The position numbers were made by a program, and so were the translations under genes. Shown here piece after piece: positions 34,080 through 43,010 of a stretch of 43,755 nucleotides of DNA. The DNA is from an uncultured bacterium (lineage in GTDB: Bacteria > Bacillota > Clostridia > Lachnospirales > Lachnospiraceae). The notes beneath the pieces are model-generated. The model was given only the letters and a program-made list of their open reading frames with translations. It ran no database searches and was not told where the DNA came from. The DNA is taken from positions 1-43,755 of the forward strand of contig CAMTMP010000033.1 of assembly GCA_947073545.1 (NCBI GenBank). The letters run 5' to 3'. Numbering within the stretch: position 1 is the first letter of the stretch; every line of letters begins with the position of its first letter.

Positions 34080-35912
34080 TTAGTCTCCTGCCTCTTGATC
34101 CGCAGTCCCTCCATCGCTTACAAACCTGTTATACATATAATACCATTTCATCTCCGGCACCTCATAATAAGGATAAAATTCTCTTGTCAGGTGCGCATAC
34201 GGCTTCACATGCCCCGGCTCCGTGCAAAACGCGAAGGAATAGCCGTCCTTCTGTATCGGCTGAATCCATGCTTCCGGATGTTCCATATCGCCTGCCAAGA
34301 GCGTCATCTTATCACAGACAAGCACGACAGGTCCGTAAACAAGCGCGGCAATCTCCGGCGCATAGTCGTCAACTGCCTGAAAACGAAGGACAAACTCATA
34401 TTGTATCTCGATCTCGTCCCCGTCCTTCCATTCCCGCTCTAACGTAAGCCACGTATTCGGCTCTGCAGCCGCCTCCGCCGGCACGCCGTTCACCCGCACC
34501 GTATTCCGCCCGCATGCCCAGGACGGCACACGGAAACGGATGGCAAATTTCCCCGCCTGTTCTCCATGCAGGGTAAAGCGCAATGTCTTTTCCTTCGGAT
34601 AAAAGCTGTTGTTCTCCAGAATATAGTCCGTGCCCGCCGCCTCGAACTCCACGCGGGAGGCAAGGTACTGGCTCACATACAGGCCTCTTTCGTCACTGTA
34701 GTAGAGCATATTGGCATACTCCGCCACATCCTGCGGATAGGTTCCCGTGCAGCACTGCCACTCGAAGGAACAGCCGTCGGGATGCATCCTGCCGTCCTCC
34801 ACGGATTTAAAGCCGCCGTTCAAAAAATAGTCGGCATAATACATAACCTTGCCTTCTCTGGTGACAGGCGGCTGCCCGCCGCACCCGTTATAGAGAAGTC
34901 TCTCCGCCCAATCTCCGTACTTCGCCTCCCCCGTAATCGTCAACAGGTAATTGCACAGCTTAAAGACTGCCCAACTGCAGCAGGACACCTCGCAACTTCC
35001 CCACTTATCGTCCCTGGCACGTATGGAGTCCCCGAAATTCCTGTAAGTCTCGTGTATTTTATCCTGATCCCAGTTGGCTTTCAGGGAATCCCCCAAATAC
35101 CCCTCCTCATCCGGAAAAAGACACTCTGCCGGACCGTACCCGCCCGTGGCAAAGGTATGGTGCGAAAGCACCTCATCGTAGGCGGTCTTCATGGCAGACA
35201 GATATCGCTCATCCCCCGTCGCCTGAAATGCCCTTGCAGCGCTGGAAAGGCTGTTGATATGGCTGTAGGCATGGCGCGGTCCTATGGCGAAATCACAGGC
35301 ATTCAGTTTATCCCAGAAATAGGGATAATCCCACTCTTTCGCAAAATCACGGTAAATTTCCTCACCCGTCAGCATCCACGCCCGGTAAAGCTGCTCCGGC
35401 AGCGTATACCATTCGATCATATCCTCACCCATCGTCTGCAGCCCGTCCCGCCCCACTTCCCTGCGGAAACGTTTCGCCGCGCTCTGTGTCAGGCGCAGGA
35501 TACAGTCCCGTGCGGGCTCATAGTCCAGATACTCCAGCATATCCAGAAATCCGCCCATCAGTTTATCATATACATACGTATCATTGACGTCTATGACTCT
35601 TTCGGACGCTGCCGCACATTCGCCCCAGCCATCCGCCAGTGCGAAGGCTTTCTTTTTCAGCCGCCCGTCCCCCGTCACCAGATACAGTTTAGCAAATGCC
35701 CCCAGCTTCTGCCCAAAGGTGGAAGCGTTGTTGCCGTACCAGCCGACCAATCCGTCGCTTGTATCCGAAATGCCCGCTATCTTTCTGAAATAGTGAAGCA
35801 GATCGTCATTCTCAATCCCAAGATATGTCTCGACCAGTTCCGTACGCTGCGCTTTCCAGTGACTGTCAAGCAGTTCCACATGCCGATATCCGAAATTTTT
35901 CAATTTTTCCAT
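34080..35912 (-). CDS. DUF1680/GH127-like glycoside hydrolase
   Basis: The product is 610 aa from MEKLKNFGYRHVELLDSHWK, with GGAGG 5 nt upstream. It is a helical-barrel protein of the DUF1680 group: YLGIENDDLLHYFRKIAG, LGAFAKLYLVTGDGRLKKKA, and AGYGPAECLFPDE-like middle. Possible zinc-cysteine residues are in WGSCEVSCCSWAVFKL and FEWQCCTGTYPQDVAEYANM. The Glu-Cys spacing (E-V-S-C) is one longer than in classical GH127 (E-x-C), so specificity may differ; GH146-like or unclassified are alternatives. No signal peptide. It is encoded just ahead of GH31 in the same orientation and probably removes an L-arabinofuranose or related sugar in the cytoplasm. Confidence 0.85.
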   Translation of the reverse strand: MEKLKNFGYRHVELLDSHWKAQRTELVETYLGIENDDLLHYFRKIAGISDTSDGLVGWYGNNASTFGQKLGAFAKLYLVTGDGRLKKKAFALADGWGECAAASERVIDVNDTYVYDKLMGGFLDMLEYLDYEPARDCILRLTQSAAKRFRREVGRDGLQTMGEDMIEWYTLPEQLYRAWMLTGEEIYRDFAKEWDYPYFWDKLNACDFAIGPRHAYSHINSLSSAARAFQATGDERYLSAMKTAYDEVLSHHTFATGGYGPAECLFPDEEGYLGDSLKANWDQDKIHETYRNFGDSIRARDDKWGSCEVSCCSWAVFKLCNYLLTITGEAKYGDWAERLLYNGCGGQPPVTREGKVMYYADYFLNGGFKSVEDGRMHPDGCSFEWQCCTGTYPQDVAEYANMLYYSDERGLYVSQYLASRVEFEAAGTDYILENNSFYPKEKTLRFTLHGEQAGKFAIRFRVPSWACGRNTVRVNGVPAEAAAEPNTWLTLEREWKDGDEIEIQYEFVLRFQAVDDYAPEIAALVYGPVVLVCDKMTLLAGDMEHPEAWIQPIQKDGYSFAFCTEPGHVKPYAHLTREFYPYYEVPEMKWYYMYNRFVSDGGTADQEAGD

Positions 35913-35950
35913 GCTAACCTCCATGTCTCAGCTTTCTGTAACGCAAACCA

Positions 35951-36085
35951 ATGCGGAGAATGCCCGTATTTGGGGCATTCTCCTAAGCGAAAAGGAGTTG
36001 CTCTGCAACTCCTAGAACTTCCAAGTCAGCTATGCTGACTTTGCGATGCAGCCTTTGCTGCTGAGCTTTAGAAGTTCTTTTCACT
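35951..36085 (-). repeat. Hairpin-rich 3' repeat, copy 2 (expanded)
   Basis: Shares TGCGGAGAATGCCCGT, GGGGCATTCTCC, TAGAACTTC, GCAGCCTTTGCTG and TAGAAGTTCTT with the copy at 29755. It carries two extra hairpins (AGGAGTTG/CAACTCCT and AAGTCAGC/GCTGACTT) in the middle. It ends directly at the stop of the broken permease gene, again forming its 3' end. Its position suggests a mobile or modular terminator-like element. Confidence 0.7.
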
Positions 36086-36900
36086 TTAGCCTTTGACCGC
36101 ACCGATCATAATGCCCTTCTCAAAATATTTCTGCACGAACGGATATACGCACAAAATCGGGAGCGTCGATACGATGATAACCGCATATTTCACCTGATCG
36201 GCGGAGGACTGTCCATATCCGCCCTGCACGCCGCCGCTGCCGCTGGAAAACGCCTGATTCAAGAGCAGTATCTCACGGAGCACGATCTGCAAAGGCGCGT
36301 TCTCCTGCTTGCTGTTGTAAACGAGGGCGTTAAAATAATCGTTCCAGTGGAACACCGCATAATACAGGATCAATACCGAATTAACCGCCTTGGAAAGCGG
36401 GATGACCACCTTGGTAAAGTACGCGAAATGGGAGCATCCGTCCAAAACCGCCGCCTCATACAGATCCTCCGGAATGGAGTTCTCGATAAAGGTCCTTGCA
36501 ATGATCAGGTTGTAAGTATTGACCGCCACAAAGAGGATCAGTATCGTCTTGGTGGAGATCAGATGCAAAGCGCTGATCGTCATATAGGTGGGCACGAGGC
36601 CGCCGGCATAGTCACCACCATATTGAGCGTCGTGCCTGCCACCACATAGATCAATGTATTTAAATACCCTTTCCAGATCCTAGCATCCTCCATAATCTGC
36701 TGAAAGCCATAGAAGCGGATATCCTTTGGCAGGAATGTGACCTTGCCCAGATTGACCAGATTGGAATTGCTGATGGACGCAATGACAACGAACCACAGCG
36801 GATATAATATAATCAGAAAGATAACGATACTAAGCAAAAGGACAACGACACCAAAAATCCTGTCCGCGGCGCTTATTTTTTTTCTGGCTGTTTTCTCCAT
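36086..36900 (-). pseudogene. ABC sugar permease (LplC/YtcP type), deletion and frameshift
   Basis: The 5' part (36900 down to about 36590) has the first membrane helix (FGVVVLLLSIVIFLIILYPL), the usual SNSNLVNLGKVTFLPKDIRF and TLIYVVAGTTLNMVVTMPA. The 3' part continues from GGLVPTYMTISALHLI through the EAA loop (PEDLYEAAVLDGCSHFAYFT) to the family's normal end (GIMIGAVKG). About 25 residues between MPA and GGL are missing, with a frame change, at GCCGGCGGC, consistent with a short-repeat deletion. Without this permease the import complex would lack its partner. It lies 12 bp downstream of the intact partner permease gene. Confidence 0.85.
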
Positions 36901-36912
36901 AACTATCCCTCC

Positions 36913-37866
36913 TTACATCAAGCCCGTTCCGGTGGAACGTTTGGAAATCCAGTTCGTTATCACAAGGAACACAAAGTTGATCAGCGTGTTAAACAAACCT
37001 ACCGCAGCACCGAATGAAAACTGTGCGGATTTCACGCCGACGGAATACACGTAGGTGGAGATAACCTGAGAAACACCCAGATTCAAACTGTTCTGCATTA
37101 AGAATACCTTATCAAAACCGACATTTAAAATATTGCCCATGTTCATGATAAGCAAGATCATAATAGTCGGCACGATCGCCGGAAAGTCGATATGTATCAT
37201 CGTCTGCCAGCGGTTCGCCCCGTCGATCTTGCACGCGTCGTACAACTGTGTATCTACCGAGGAAAGCGCCGCGATATAAATGATGCTGTTCCAGCCCATC
37301 GACTGCCAGACTCCCGTCAGTACATACAGCGGCACGAAAGCCGATTCCTTGCCAAGAATATTCGTGTCGGCAGCTACCAGATGGAGCGCCTTTAAGAAAT
37401 TGCCCACAACGCCGCTGCCGCTTGCAAACATCACGTTAATCATGGAAACCAGTACCACCGTGGAAATAAAATATGGAATATAGACCGTGGTCTGGACAGT
37501 CTTTTTCCATTTCTTATTCTTAAGCTGGTTGATGATCATAGCCAAAATGATCGGCGCCGGAAATCCCACAACGATACTCCAGAAGGAAATAACAAACGTA
37601 TTTTTCAAAGTACTGAAAAACATCGGACTCTCAAAATACTGTCTGAAATATTTAAGCCCTACCCATTTGCCACCCGTGATACCCGTCTGGAAGCTGTATT
37701 CACGGAACGCAAGCTGGACGCCATACATCGGCACATAACAAAAAATCAATATATACAGCATAGCAGGCAAAAGCATCAGCCAGAGCTGCCAGTTGTGTTC
37801 CCAATATTTCTTTGTACGGAATCCAAAACTTTTATTTACTGTAACTGCTTGATTCTTACCAGTCAT
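36913..37866 (-). CDS. ABC sugar permease, LplB/YtcP family
   Basis: The product (317 aa) has about six membrane helices (LWLMLLPAMLYILIFCYVPM first) and the EAA loop LYDACKIDGANRWQTMIHID, which contacts the ATPase. The N-terminal segment is basic, and the end KRSTGTGLM is family-typical. It belongs to the CUT1-like permeases that work with large solute-binding lipoproteins (see 38087) on oligosaccharides. A GGAAGGAGAATCAGGA-type ribosome region precedes ATG. The second permease follows but is broken, and no ATPase gene lies in this window; these systems often use a shared MsmK-type ATPase encoded elsewhere. Confidence 0.92.
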   Translation of the reverse strand: MTGKNQAVTVNKSFGFRTKKYWEHNWQLWLMLLPAMLYILIFCYVPMYGVQLAFREYSFQTGITGGKWVGLKYFRQYFESPMFFSTLKNTFVISFWSIVVGFPAPIILAMIINQLKNKKWKKTVQTTVYIPYFISTVVLVSMINVMFASGSGVVGNFLKALHLVAADTNILGKESAFVPLYVLTGVWQSMGWNSIIYIAALSSVDTQLYDACKIDGANRWQTMIHIDFPAIVPTIMILLIMNMGNILNVGFDKVFLMQNSLNLGVSQVISTYVYSVGVKSAQFSFGAAVGLFNTLINFVFLVITNWISKRSTGTGLM

Positions 37867-38032
37867 TCCTGATTCTCCTTCCTATTTGATTTTTAAAGCT
37901 TAATTTCATATATACATGAGTCCCCATCTTCCAGCCCTTTCATCAGATGGTTTGCCCACTCTGCACAAAAATCAAATTCTTTTTCCATATTCACTGCTCC
38001 ATTCTGTCAAACTTGTCATAACCGAAAAGGAA

Positions 38033-38064
38033 GCGGAGAGATACTTCCTTTCGCATCTCTCCGC
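38033..38064 (-). terminator. Hairpin between binding protein and permease
   Basis: GCGGAGAGAT and ATCTCTCCGC form a perfect 10-bp stem with a 12-nt loop, followed on the minus strand by TTCCTTTT. Such hairpins after binding-protein genes usually cut read-through and stabilise the upstream mRNA, giving excess binding protein. The rest of 37867-38086 holds no gene. Confidence 0.75.
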
Positions 38065-38086
38065 CGCTCCTCCTCATCTCAAGAGA

Positions 38087-39814
38087 TTATTGCACGCTCT
38101 TTAAATACTCATCAAACGCTGCCTGACGAATCTCAAGAATCTGCGGAAGCCCTGCATTGTTGACGTTCTCCACATAAGCGTCCCATGTAGCGTCGATATC
38201 CTGCTCTCCCGTCATCCACAATGACCACTGGTTATCAATAATATTATCAATATTCGGCTTCGTCAGCGCAATTGTATTCTGATCCTCCTCCGTATATCTC
38301 ATAAACATATTCGGATACGTATCGGATGTGCTCGCCTTCTCAATAATTTCATTATATCCCTGCGCTCTTGCATCCAGAGCATAGGTCATATCCTGTGCCA
38401 TCTCAATCTCTGTAGACCTTCTGATATACATCGGTGAAAAATCAGCAAATGTACTCGTCCATTTCCATGTACCCGCATCTGTGCTCGGATCCTGCGGCGG
38501 AAGCACCTTGTAGCTGTTATCACCCGTCTTCTCAATACAGCCGTCAGCGATGCCGCCAAAGAGCGCTTCTACAGAATGCGTTTGGTCATAGAAACGGTCG
38601 ATAAAGCGCATCGCCGCCTCCGGATTTTCACATTTTGCGCTGACACATGCCCTGTTGCCCTGCATATTCAGGATTGTATAATCGTTTCTCCATCTCGTAT
38701 CATATGTACCGGGTTCGCAATCCACATCATATGCAAGCGGGGGAACTACCGCATATTCCGTATGCAGTTCCGGACCGAATTTGTCCGTCTGTTCCCATCC
38801 GAATACACAGCCCACAATCGCCTCGCCCGCTTCATTGCCTCTGGACAATGACTGGAAGGTGGCGTAATCATTTGTTAATGCGTTTTCATTGATCAGTCCG
38901 TTTGCATACAGATCAGCAATATATTTCATAAACAGCTTGTATCTCTCATCAACCGCATAACATTTTACGGTGTTGTCCTCTGCAAAAAAACCTGCATTGT
39001 CTGTATTGGTGACTTGAATACCAAGCCCGCCAAGCAAGCTTGTCAGAGAATAGGCACTGTTAAACCAGGAATTGATTTCACCACCGCCGCTGTACGCATT
39101 ATAGTCCAGCGGAATCTCATCGTTGGGGTCGCCATCGCCGTTTGCATCCTGCTCTTTGAATGCCGTCAGAACCTCTTTGAACTCGGTGAAAGTCGTAGGC
39201 ATGGAAAGTCCCAGATTGTCCAGCCATTTCTGATTGATAAACATAACCGAATTGGTCGACGGCCATTTCCCCTGGAATTTCGGCGTTCCGTAAATCTTGC
39301 CATCTTTAGTCGTTGCAAGAGATTTCGTGTCCGGCTCCTCCGCAAACATAGCACAGATATTCGGGGTCAGTTCTTCTGTCAGATAAGGAGTCAGCTCCAA
39401 AAACAGACCGTTGTACTTGATATAGTCATCATCAATCGTAGCATTGCAGAGGAGAATATCCGGAATATCGCCAGCGGCAAATCTGGTGGATTTCACGGTA
39501 TCCCAATCCGCCCTGATCACTTCCCATTCAATCTCCACATTCGCTTCCGCCTCCAGCTCATGCAGCCACTGCATATCCGCCGGGTCTTTTGTCAGCGGAT
39601 GAATCACTGCAACCGCTTTCAGTTTTACTTTGTCTCCTGATGCTGCATCACCCGACGCTGCCGAAGAATCGCCCGACGCCGCGCTTTCGCTGCCGCCTGA
39701 TGTATCTGCGGAAGCCGCACCGCTGTCGCCCGTCTCACCGGAACCGCCGCATCCTGCAAGCATGGACGCAGCCATAGTCACGGAAAGCAGCATTGCCAAT
39801 ACTCTCTTTTTCAT
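38087..39814 (-). CDS. Extracellular sugar-binding lipoprotein (LplA type)
   Basis: The product (575 aa) starts with a lipoprotein signal peptide (MKKRVLAMLLSVTMAASMLA then lipobox LAGC), followed by a Ser/Ala/Gly linker (SADTSGGSESAASGDSS). The mature domain is a family-1-like solute-binding fold with WLDNLGLSMPTTFTEFKEVL, a DANGDGDPNDEIPL loop (calcium-like in this family), and an aromatic-rich binding surface. GGAAGG lies 7 nt before ATG. It heads the operon with two permeases and three hydrolases and should capture an oligosaccharide outside the membrane. Divergent from an AraC regulator, which probably controls it. Confidence 0.93.
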   Translation of the reverse strand: MKKRVLAMLLSVTMAASMLAGCGGSGETGDSGAASADTSGGSESAASGDSSAASGDAASGDKVKLKAVAVIHPLTKDPADMQWLHELEAEANVEIEWEVIRADWDTVKSTRFAAGDIPDILLCNATIDDDYIKYNGLFLELTPYLTEELTPNICAMFAEEPDTKSLATTKDGKIYGTPKFQGKWPSTNSVMFINQKWLDNLGLSMPTTFTEFKEVLTAFKEQDANGDGDPNDEIPLDYNAYSGGGEINSWFNSAYSLTSLLGGLGIQVTNTDNAGFFAEDNTVKCYAVDERYKLFMKYIADLYANGLINENALTNDYATFQSLSRGNEAGEAIVGCVFGWEQTDKFGPELHTEYAVVPPLAYDVDCEPGTYDTRWRNDYTILNMQGNRACVSAKCENPEAAMRFIDRFYDQTHSVEALFGGIADGCIEKTGDNSYKVLPPQDPSTDAGTWKWTSTFADFSPMYIRRSTEIEMAQDMTYALDARAQGYNEIIEKASTSDTYPNMFMRYTEEDQNTIALTKPNIDNIIDNQWSLWMTGEQDIDATWDAYVENVNNAGLPQILEIRQAAFDEYLKSVQ

Positions 39815-40291
39815 AAGTTTTCCTTCCTTTCCTTTTTGTTCTGTCCGTCAAGTTTTTCGACCCGTGTAAATTGTGCGTTATGAACACATTTTCTCCTTTT
39901 CTTTCTTGAAATCCGCTTATCATTTGAACATTTTCACATATTCAAACCGTTCATCCACATTTTTATCGTGCAACTTGACTATAAAACAAAATACCACCAC
40001 CCGCTCTCACCGTAAATATCACATCTATATATTAGGTGTCTTTTTTCCTTTTCTTTCTTTTTGACACCTGCATGTTCTTTTCTTTTGACACCTAATCAAA
40101 CTTATTGATATTCACTTTTGGAGGTATCTATTGTTAAATTTTGCTAGATTCAAACAATCAAAAGCATTTATAATATACAATAAGTACCTTAGTATATATT
40201 TTTGTTTTGAATCATACGCTTTTTCATAGTATCATTTTGATAATATATCATTACAAAAGCATGTTTCAGTATGAATAGTGGGAGAAAGAGT
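39815..40291. promoter_or_regulatory. Divergent control region of the glycan cluster
   Basis: This 477-bp AT-rich gap separates the binding-protein gene (-) from the AraC gene (+). It holds an inverted pair ATTAGGTGTC (40031-40040) and GACACCTAAT (40087-40096), and a third half-site GACACCTG (40063-40070), the spacing of which suggests an operator for the AraC protein. TTGACA at 40085-40090 with TATTCA about 18 bp later is a possible promoter rightward. No gene is seen inside. Confidence 0.5.
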
Positions 40292-41150
40292 ATGAACATT
40301 CTATGCCTGCCAACCAAACAGATTTACAGCTATATTATGACCGGCAAATTTAAGGCGCCTTCCTCAGAATGGAAACACCAAAATTTCCAACTGACCGATT
40401 ATGAACTGATCGTCATGACGGAAGGCACGCTTTATTTAAACTATAACAGCGAAAGTTTTATCGTCAAAAACGGGGAATATCTGCTGCTTCCTCCCAGTTC
40501 TTCCTGGCGCCAGGGGATCAAGCCCTCATACTGTGCCTTTTACTGGCTGCACTTTACCACACAGCCGGGAAACCTCCCTCTCGTCCTTACCCCCGATGCC
40601 GTTTTACCCCCCCCACCAATATTTCACGATTCCTCAGACCGGAATCATCCCCAAGCCGGAGAAGGTGGTCATTCTCATGAAACAACTACAGGACATTGTG
40701 AAAAACAAATATCCCGCTATCGCTTTGGATGCCATGTCCACAAGCATCCTGACCGAACTTTACGGGCAGCTCACACTGATTCCGCCCGTAGAAAACTATT
40801 CCGAGAATCAAAAACAGATTTATTACGATATCATGGATTATGTCAAAACGAATATTTCCAGAAATATTAAGATATCCGAGATTGCCGCCGCTTTCGGATA
40901 CAATGAAAAATATATCTCACACCGTTTTGTAGAGATCTGCGGCATCCCCCTGAAGCAGTATATACTGAAAACAAAGATTGAGCAGGCAAATTATATGCTG
41001 ACCGACACCAATAAATCCATCGCGGAAATCGCCAAAGAACTAGGCTACTCCGACAGCCACAACTTTTCCAGAACCTACAAAAAAATCACCGGGCTTTCGC
41101 CCAGTGAATACCGAAACACGTTCTCAAAGAGGCTGCTGTATCATGTCTAA
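40292..41150 (+). pseudogene. AraC-family regulator with a frameshift at a C8 tract
   Basis: The first frame starts MNILCLPTKQIYSYIMTGKF (GGGAG precedes ATG) and carries the cupin-like AraC sensing domain (YELIVMTEGTLYLNYNSESF, GEYLLLPPSSSWRQG). At 40607-40614 a run of eight C throws the frame; reading with seven C would continue as VLPPHQYFTIPQTG into the second frame, which ends at 41150. That part holds the two helix-turn-helix motifs: IKISEIAAAFGYNEKYISHR and KSIAEIAKELGYSDSHNFSR, then GLSPSEYRN. Full length would be about 285 aa. The tract could be a phase-variable switch, a fixed mutation or a sequencing error. Confidence 0.85.
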
Positions 41151-41248
41151 CCCGGAATAGCATTGAACAATGTTCCACCGTTTTCGTCGTAACCGTAACA
41201 GGGATTCCACTGCGTGTACCTCCGGATCAACGCATGGACACTTGCCAT
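41147..41248 (-). CDS. Possible 33-residue small protein
   Basis: The frame MASVHALIRRYTQWNPCYGY... ends NAIPG, with an excellent GGAGGAGGG ribosome site before ATG. It ends against the AraC stop on the other strand. The Trp/Tyr/Cys content is distinctive, but I recognise no family, and the 5' flank up to 41507 shows no gene. It may be a real microprotein or a tail fragment of a lost gene. Confidence 0.3.
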   Translation of the reverse strand: MASVHALIRRYTQWNPCYGYDENGGTLFNAIPG

Positions 41249-41507
41249 ACCCTCCTCCGGCCGTGCTCGATCACTTCACTTTCGTTTCGGCTCTGCTGCT
41301 CCCTGCCCTACTCTTAAGTCTGATGTTGCCGCTTCGGCTCTAAGAACTCGGCACAGGCGGCTGGCTAAACCTTACCCGACAGCATTTTCCTGCTTTATAT
41401 TACATCACTATGACCTAATCATTCAGAAACAATCTTGATGTCTGTCCCCATCGTCAAAACAATGGAGCCGTAACCATGCCGCAGACAAATCTATCTTCCC
41501 CCATAAT

Positions 41508-41555
41508 TAAAAACACCTGATAACCACGGAAGCCCGTAATTGTCAGGTGTTTTTC
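41508..41555 (-). terminator. Terminator beside the tRNA fragment
   Basis: AAACACCTGA and TCAGGTGTTT form a perfect 10-bp stem (41511-41520 and 41543-41552) with T-runs on both strands. On the minus strand it ends the tRNA-like unit just upstream. Confidence 0.85.
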
Positions 41556-41557
41556 TA

Positions 41558-41598
41558 TCGGAGTGACAAGACTTGAACTTGCGGCCTCTACTTCCCTA
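41558..41598 (-). tRNA. tRNA-Pro-like 3' fragment, candidate att site
   Basis: Read on the minus strand, GCAAGTTCAAGTCTTGTCAC then TCCGA form the T-arm (GCAAG/CTTGT around TTCAAGT) and the 3' acceptor strand of a tRNA, preceded by AGAGGCC as in tRNA-Pro. The D-arm, the anticodon arm and the 5' acceptor half are not found in the next 80 bp, so this is a fragment and not a working gene. A terminator lies directly beyond its 3' end and an integrase gene 170 bp on the other side, as at the edge of an element integrated into a tRNA gene. Confidence 0.6.
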
Positions 41599-41769
41599 AC
41601 GGGCAGTCCCCTTGAAAGATACCCCTACCCGTCCCCAAACACCTGATGATCCCTATTATTAGCCCCCAATCCCGTCCATTTTACCCCTTGGGGGCGTGTT
41701 CCTGCACTTTTCCCAAAGTCTGTTGGAATTCTGTTGGAACACCCGCCTCCTACTCTAAAGTCCGATCCA

Positions 41770-42975
41770 TTACTTAAAAAAGCCGTCTATTTTCTTCCCG
41801 TGCTCATTTTTCCACTTCTTGCTGACATGATTATAAATATTCGCCGTTATCTGAATGTCACTATGCCCGACCCACTGTTGTACCTCAGCAATATCCCACT
41901 TCTTTTCAAAAAGTATGGCACAGCAACTATGCCTGAGTCCATGTAAAGTTATCTCCCTTGGAATGTCACCCGGACAGGCTTTCACAGCTTTTACAAATAG
42001 TTTTGTTATATAATCGGGATTGTACTCCCTTCCGTCGTTCCATAGGAACACATACCCGTTGTCATCATATATCCCCAGCCGTCTCTGGTTTTCCCTTAAT
42101 TCCATCAGGCATCCCCTAACATCTTCCAGTAACGGAAGATAACGGTGTGAAGCCTTTGACTTGACCGTATCGCGGTGTTCCGGCTGATGCTTGGTTCTGA
42201 CAACGGTGTGGTTTATCTCAATTTCATTATTTTTGAAATTTATTGCAGACCACCTTAACCCAAGCAGTTCCGAACGTCTAAGACCATAGTAAAATCCAAT
42301 CTTGCCTATGTAGTAAAGTACCCCAAATCGTGGTTCGCTTTTAACAAAATTCAGGAAACATTGTGCCTGCCTTAAGTCCATGAACGTGATTTTCTCAACC
42401 TTGTTTTCTTTCACCCTTGGCACCGACACCTGATCGGCGGGATTGACAGATATCACTCCTTGCAATACCGCATCTCCCAGAAAACGCTTGAACAGCACCG
42501 CCTTGTCACTGACAGTCCGGCGGCTTAACGATGTTTTCCCATCCTTATATACATTCTGTCTGCCGTGAGCCAGTTCCCATTCATAATATGCCAGAATATC
42601 ACGGGGCTTTAAGTTCTCAATCATCATATCATTTTTTTGAAAATACCTGATTGTGGATTGCAGTTTGAAATGATAACTGTCATTCGTCGTATTTTCTATA
42701 TATCTTGACTTATAATCAACCCACCGTTCCAGACAGGATGCAACCGGGTGTAACTCCACCGCCTTTCCCTGCTCCGGCCGTTCTAACGCCGCCCTTTTTT
42801 CTGCAATCAACTGATTTTTAATCTTTTCAGCTTCTCTCTTTTTATGTTCGTTGACAGCTATCCCCGTTGACTTGGTTTCAGTAACTCTCTGACCCTCCAC
42901 ATAATAGTACACGACCGCATAATACCTTCCCGCCCTCTCAATCAGGCACCCGCTAACTTCTTTACCACTATTCAT
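41770..42975 (-). CDS. int: Tyrosine integrase of a mobile element
   Basis: The product is 401 aa from MNSGKEVSGCLIERAGRYYA, with GGAGG 8 nt before ATG. It has an arm-type DNA-binding region (AVVYYYVEGQRVTETKSTGI), a SAM-like core-binding domain (LERWVDYKSRYIENTTNDSY), and the catalytic domain: Arg in YGLRRSELLGLRWSAI, HGLRHSCCAILF (His-x-x-Arg), VGHSDIQITANIYNHVSKKW with the Tyr nucleophile. It is of the Tn916/phage integrase class, unlike the short Xer-type protein at 2894. It points towards the tRNA fragment, its expected att site, and an adenine methylase gene lies upstream. Confidence 0.93.
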   Translation of the reverse strand: MNSGKEVSGCLIERAGRYYAVVYYYVEGQRVTETKSTGIAVNEHKKREAEKIKNQLIAEKRAALERPEQGKAVELHPVASCLERWVDYKSRYIENTTNDSYHFKLQSTIRYFQKNDMMIENLKPRDILAYYEWELAHGRQNVYKDGKTSLSRRTVSDKAVLFKRFLGDAVLQGVISVNPADQVSVPRVKENKVEKITFMDLRQAQCFLNFVKSEPRFGVLYYIGKIGFYYGLRRSELLGLRWSAINFKNNEIEINHTVVRTKHQPEHRDTVKSKASHRYLPLLEDVRGCLMELRENQRRLGIYDDNGYVFLWNDGREYNPDYITKLFVKAVKACPGDIPREITLHGLRHSCCAILFEKKWDIAEVQQWVGHSDIQITANIYNHVSKKWKNEHGKKIDGFFK

Positions 42976-43010
42976 AATCCCCGCCTCCATTTCTACAATG
43001 TTTATGAATA

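Noticed and set aside
34566..36038. 490-codon plus-strand frame opposite the DUF1680 hydrolase
   Set aside because: The minus-strand gene has family motifs and a ribosome site; this frame has neither and is a shadow of GC-rich codon use.
41558..41640. Complete tRNA gene
   Set aside because: Only the T-arm and 3' acceptor strand are visible. No matching 5' acceptor (CGGAGTG-complement partner) or D-arm is found upstream on the minus strand.
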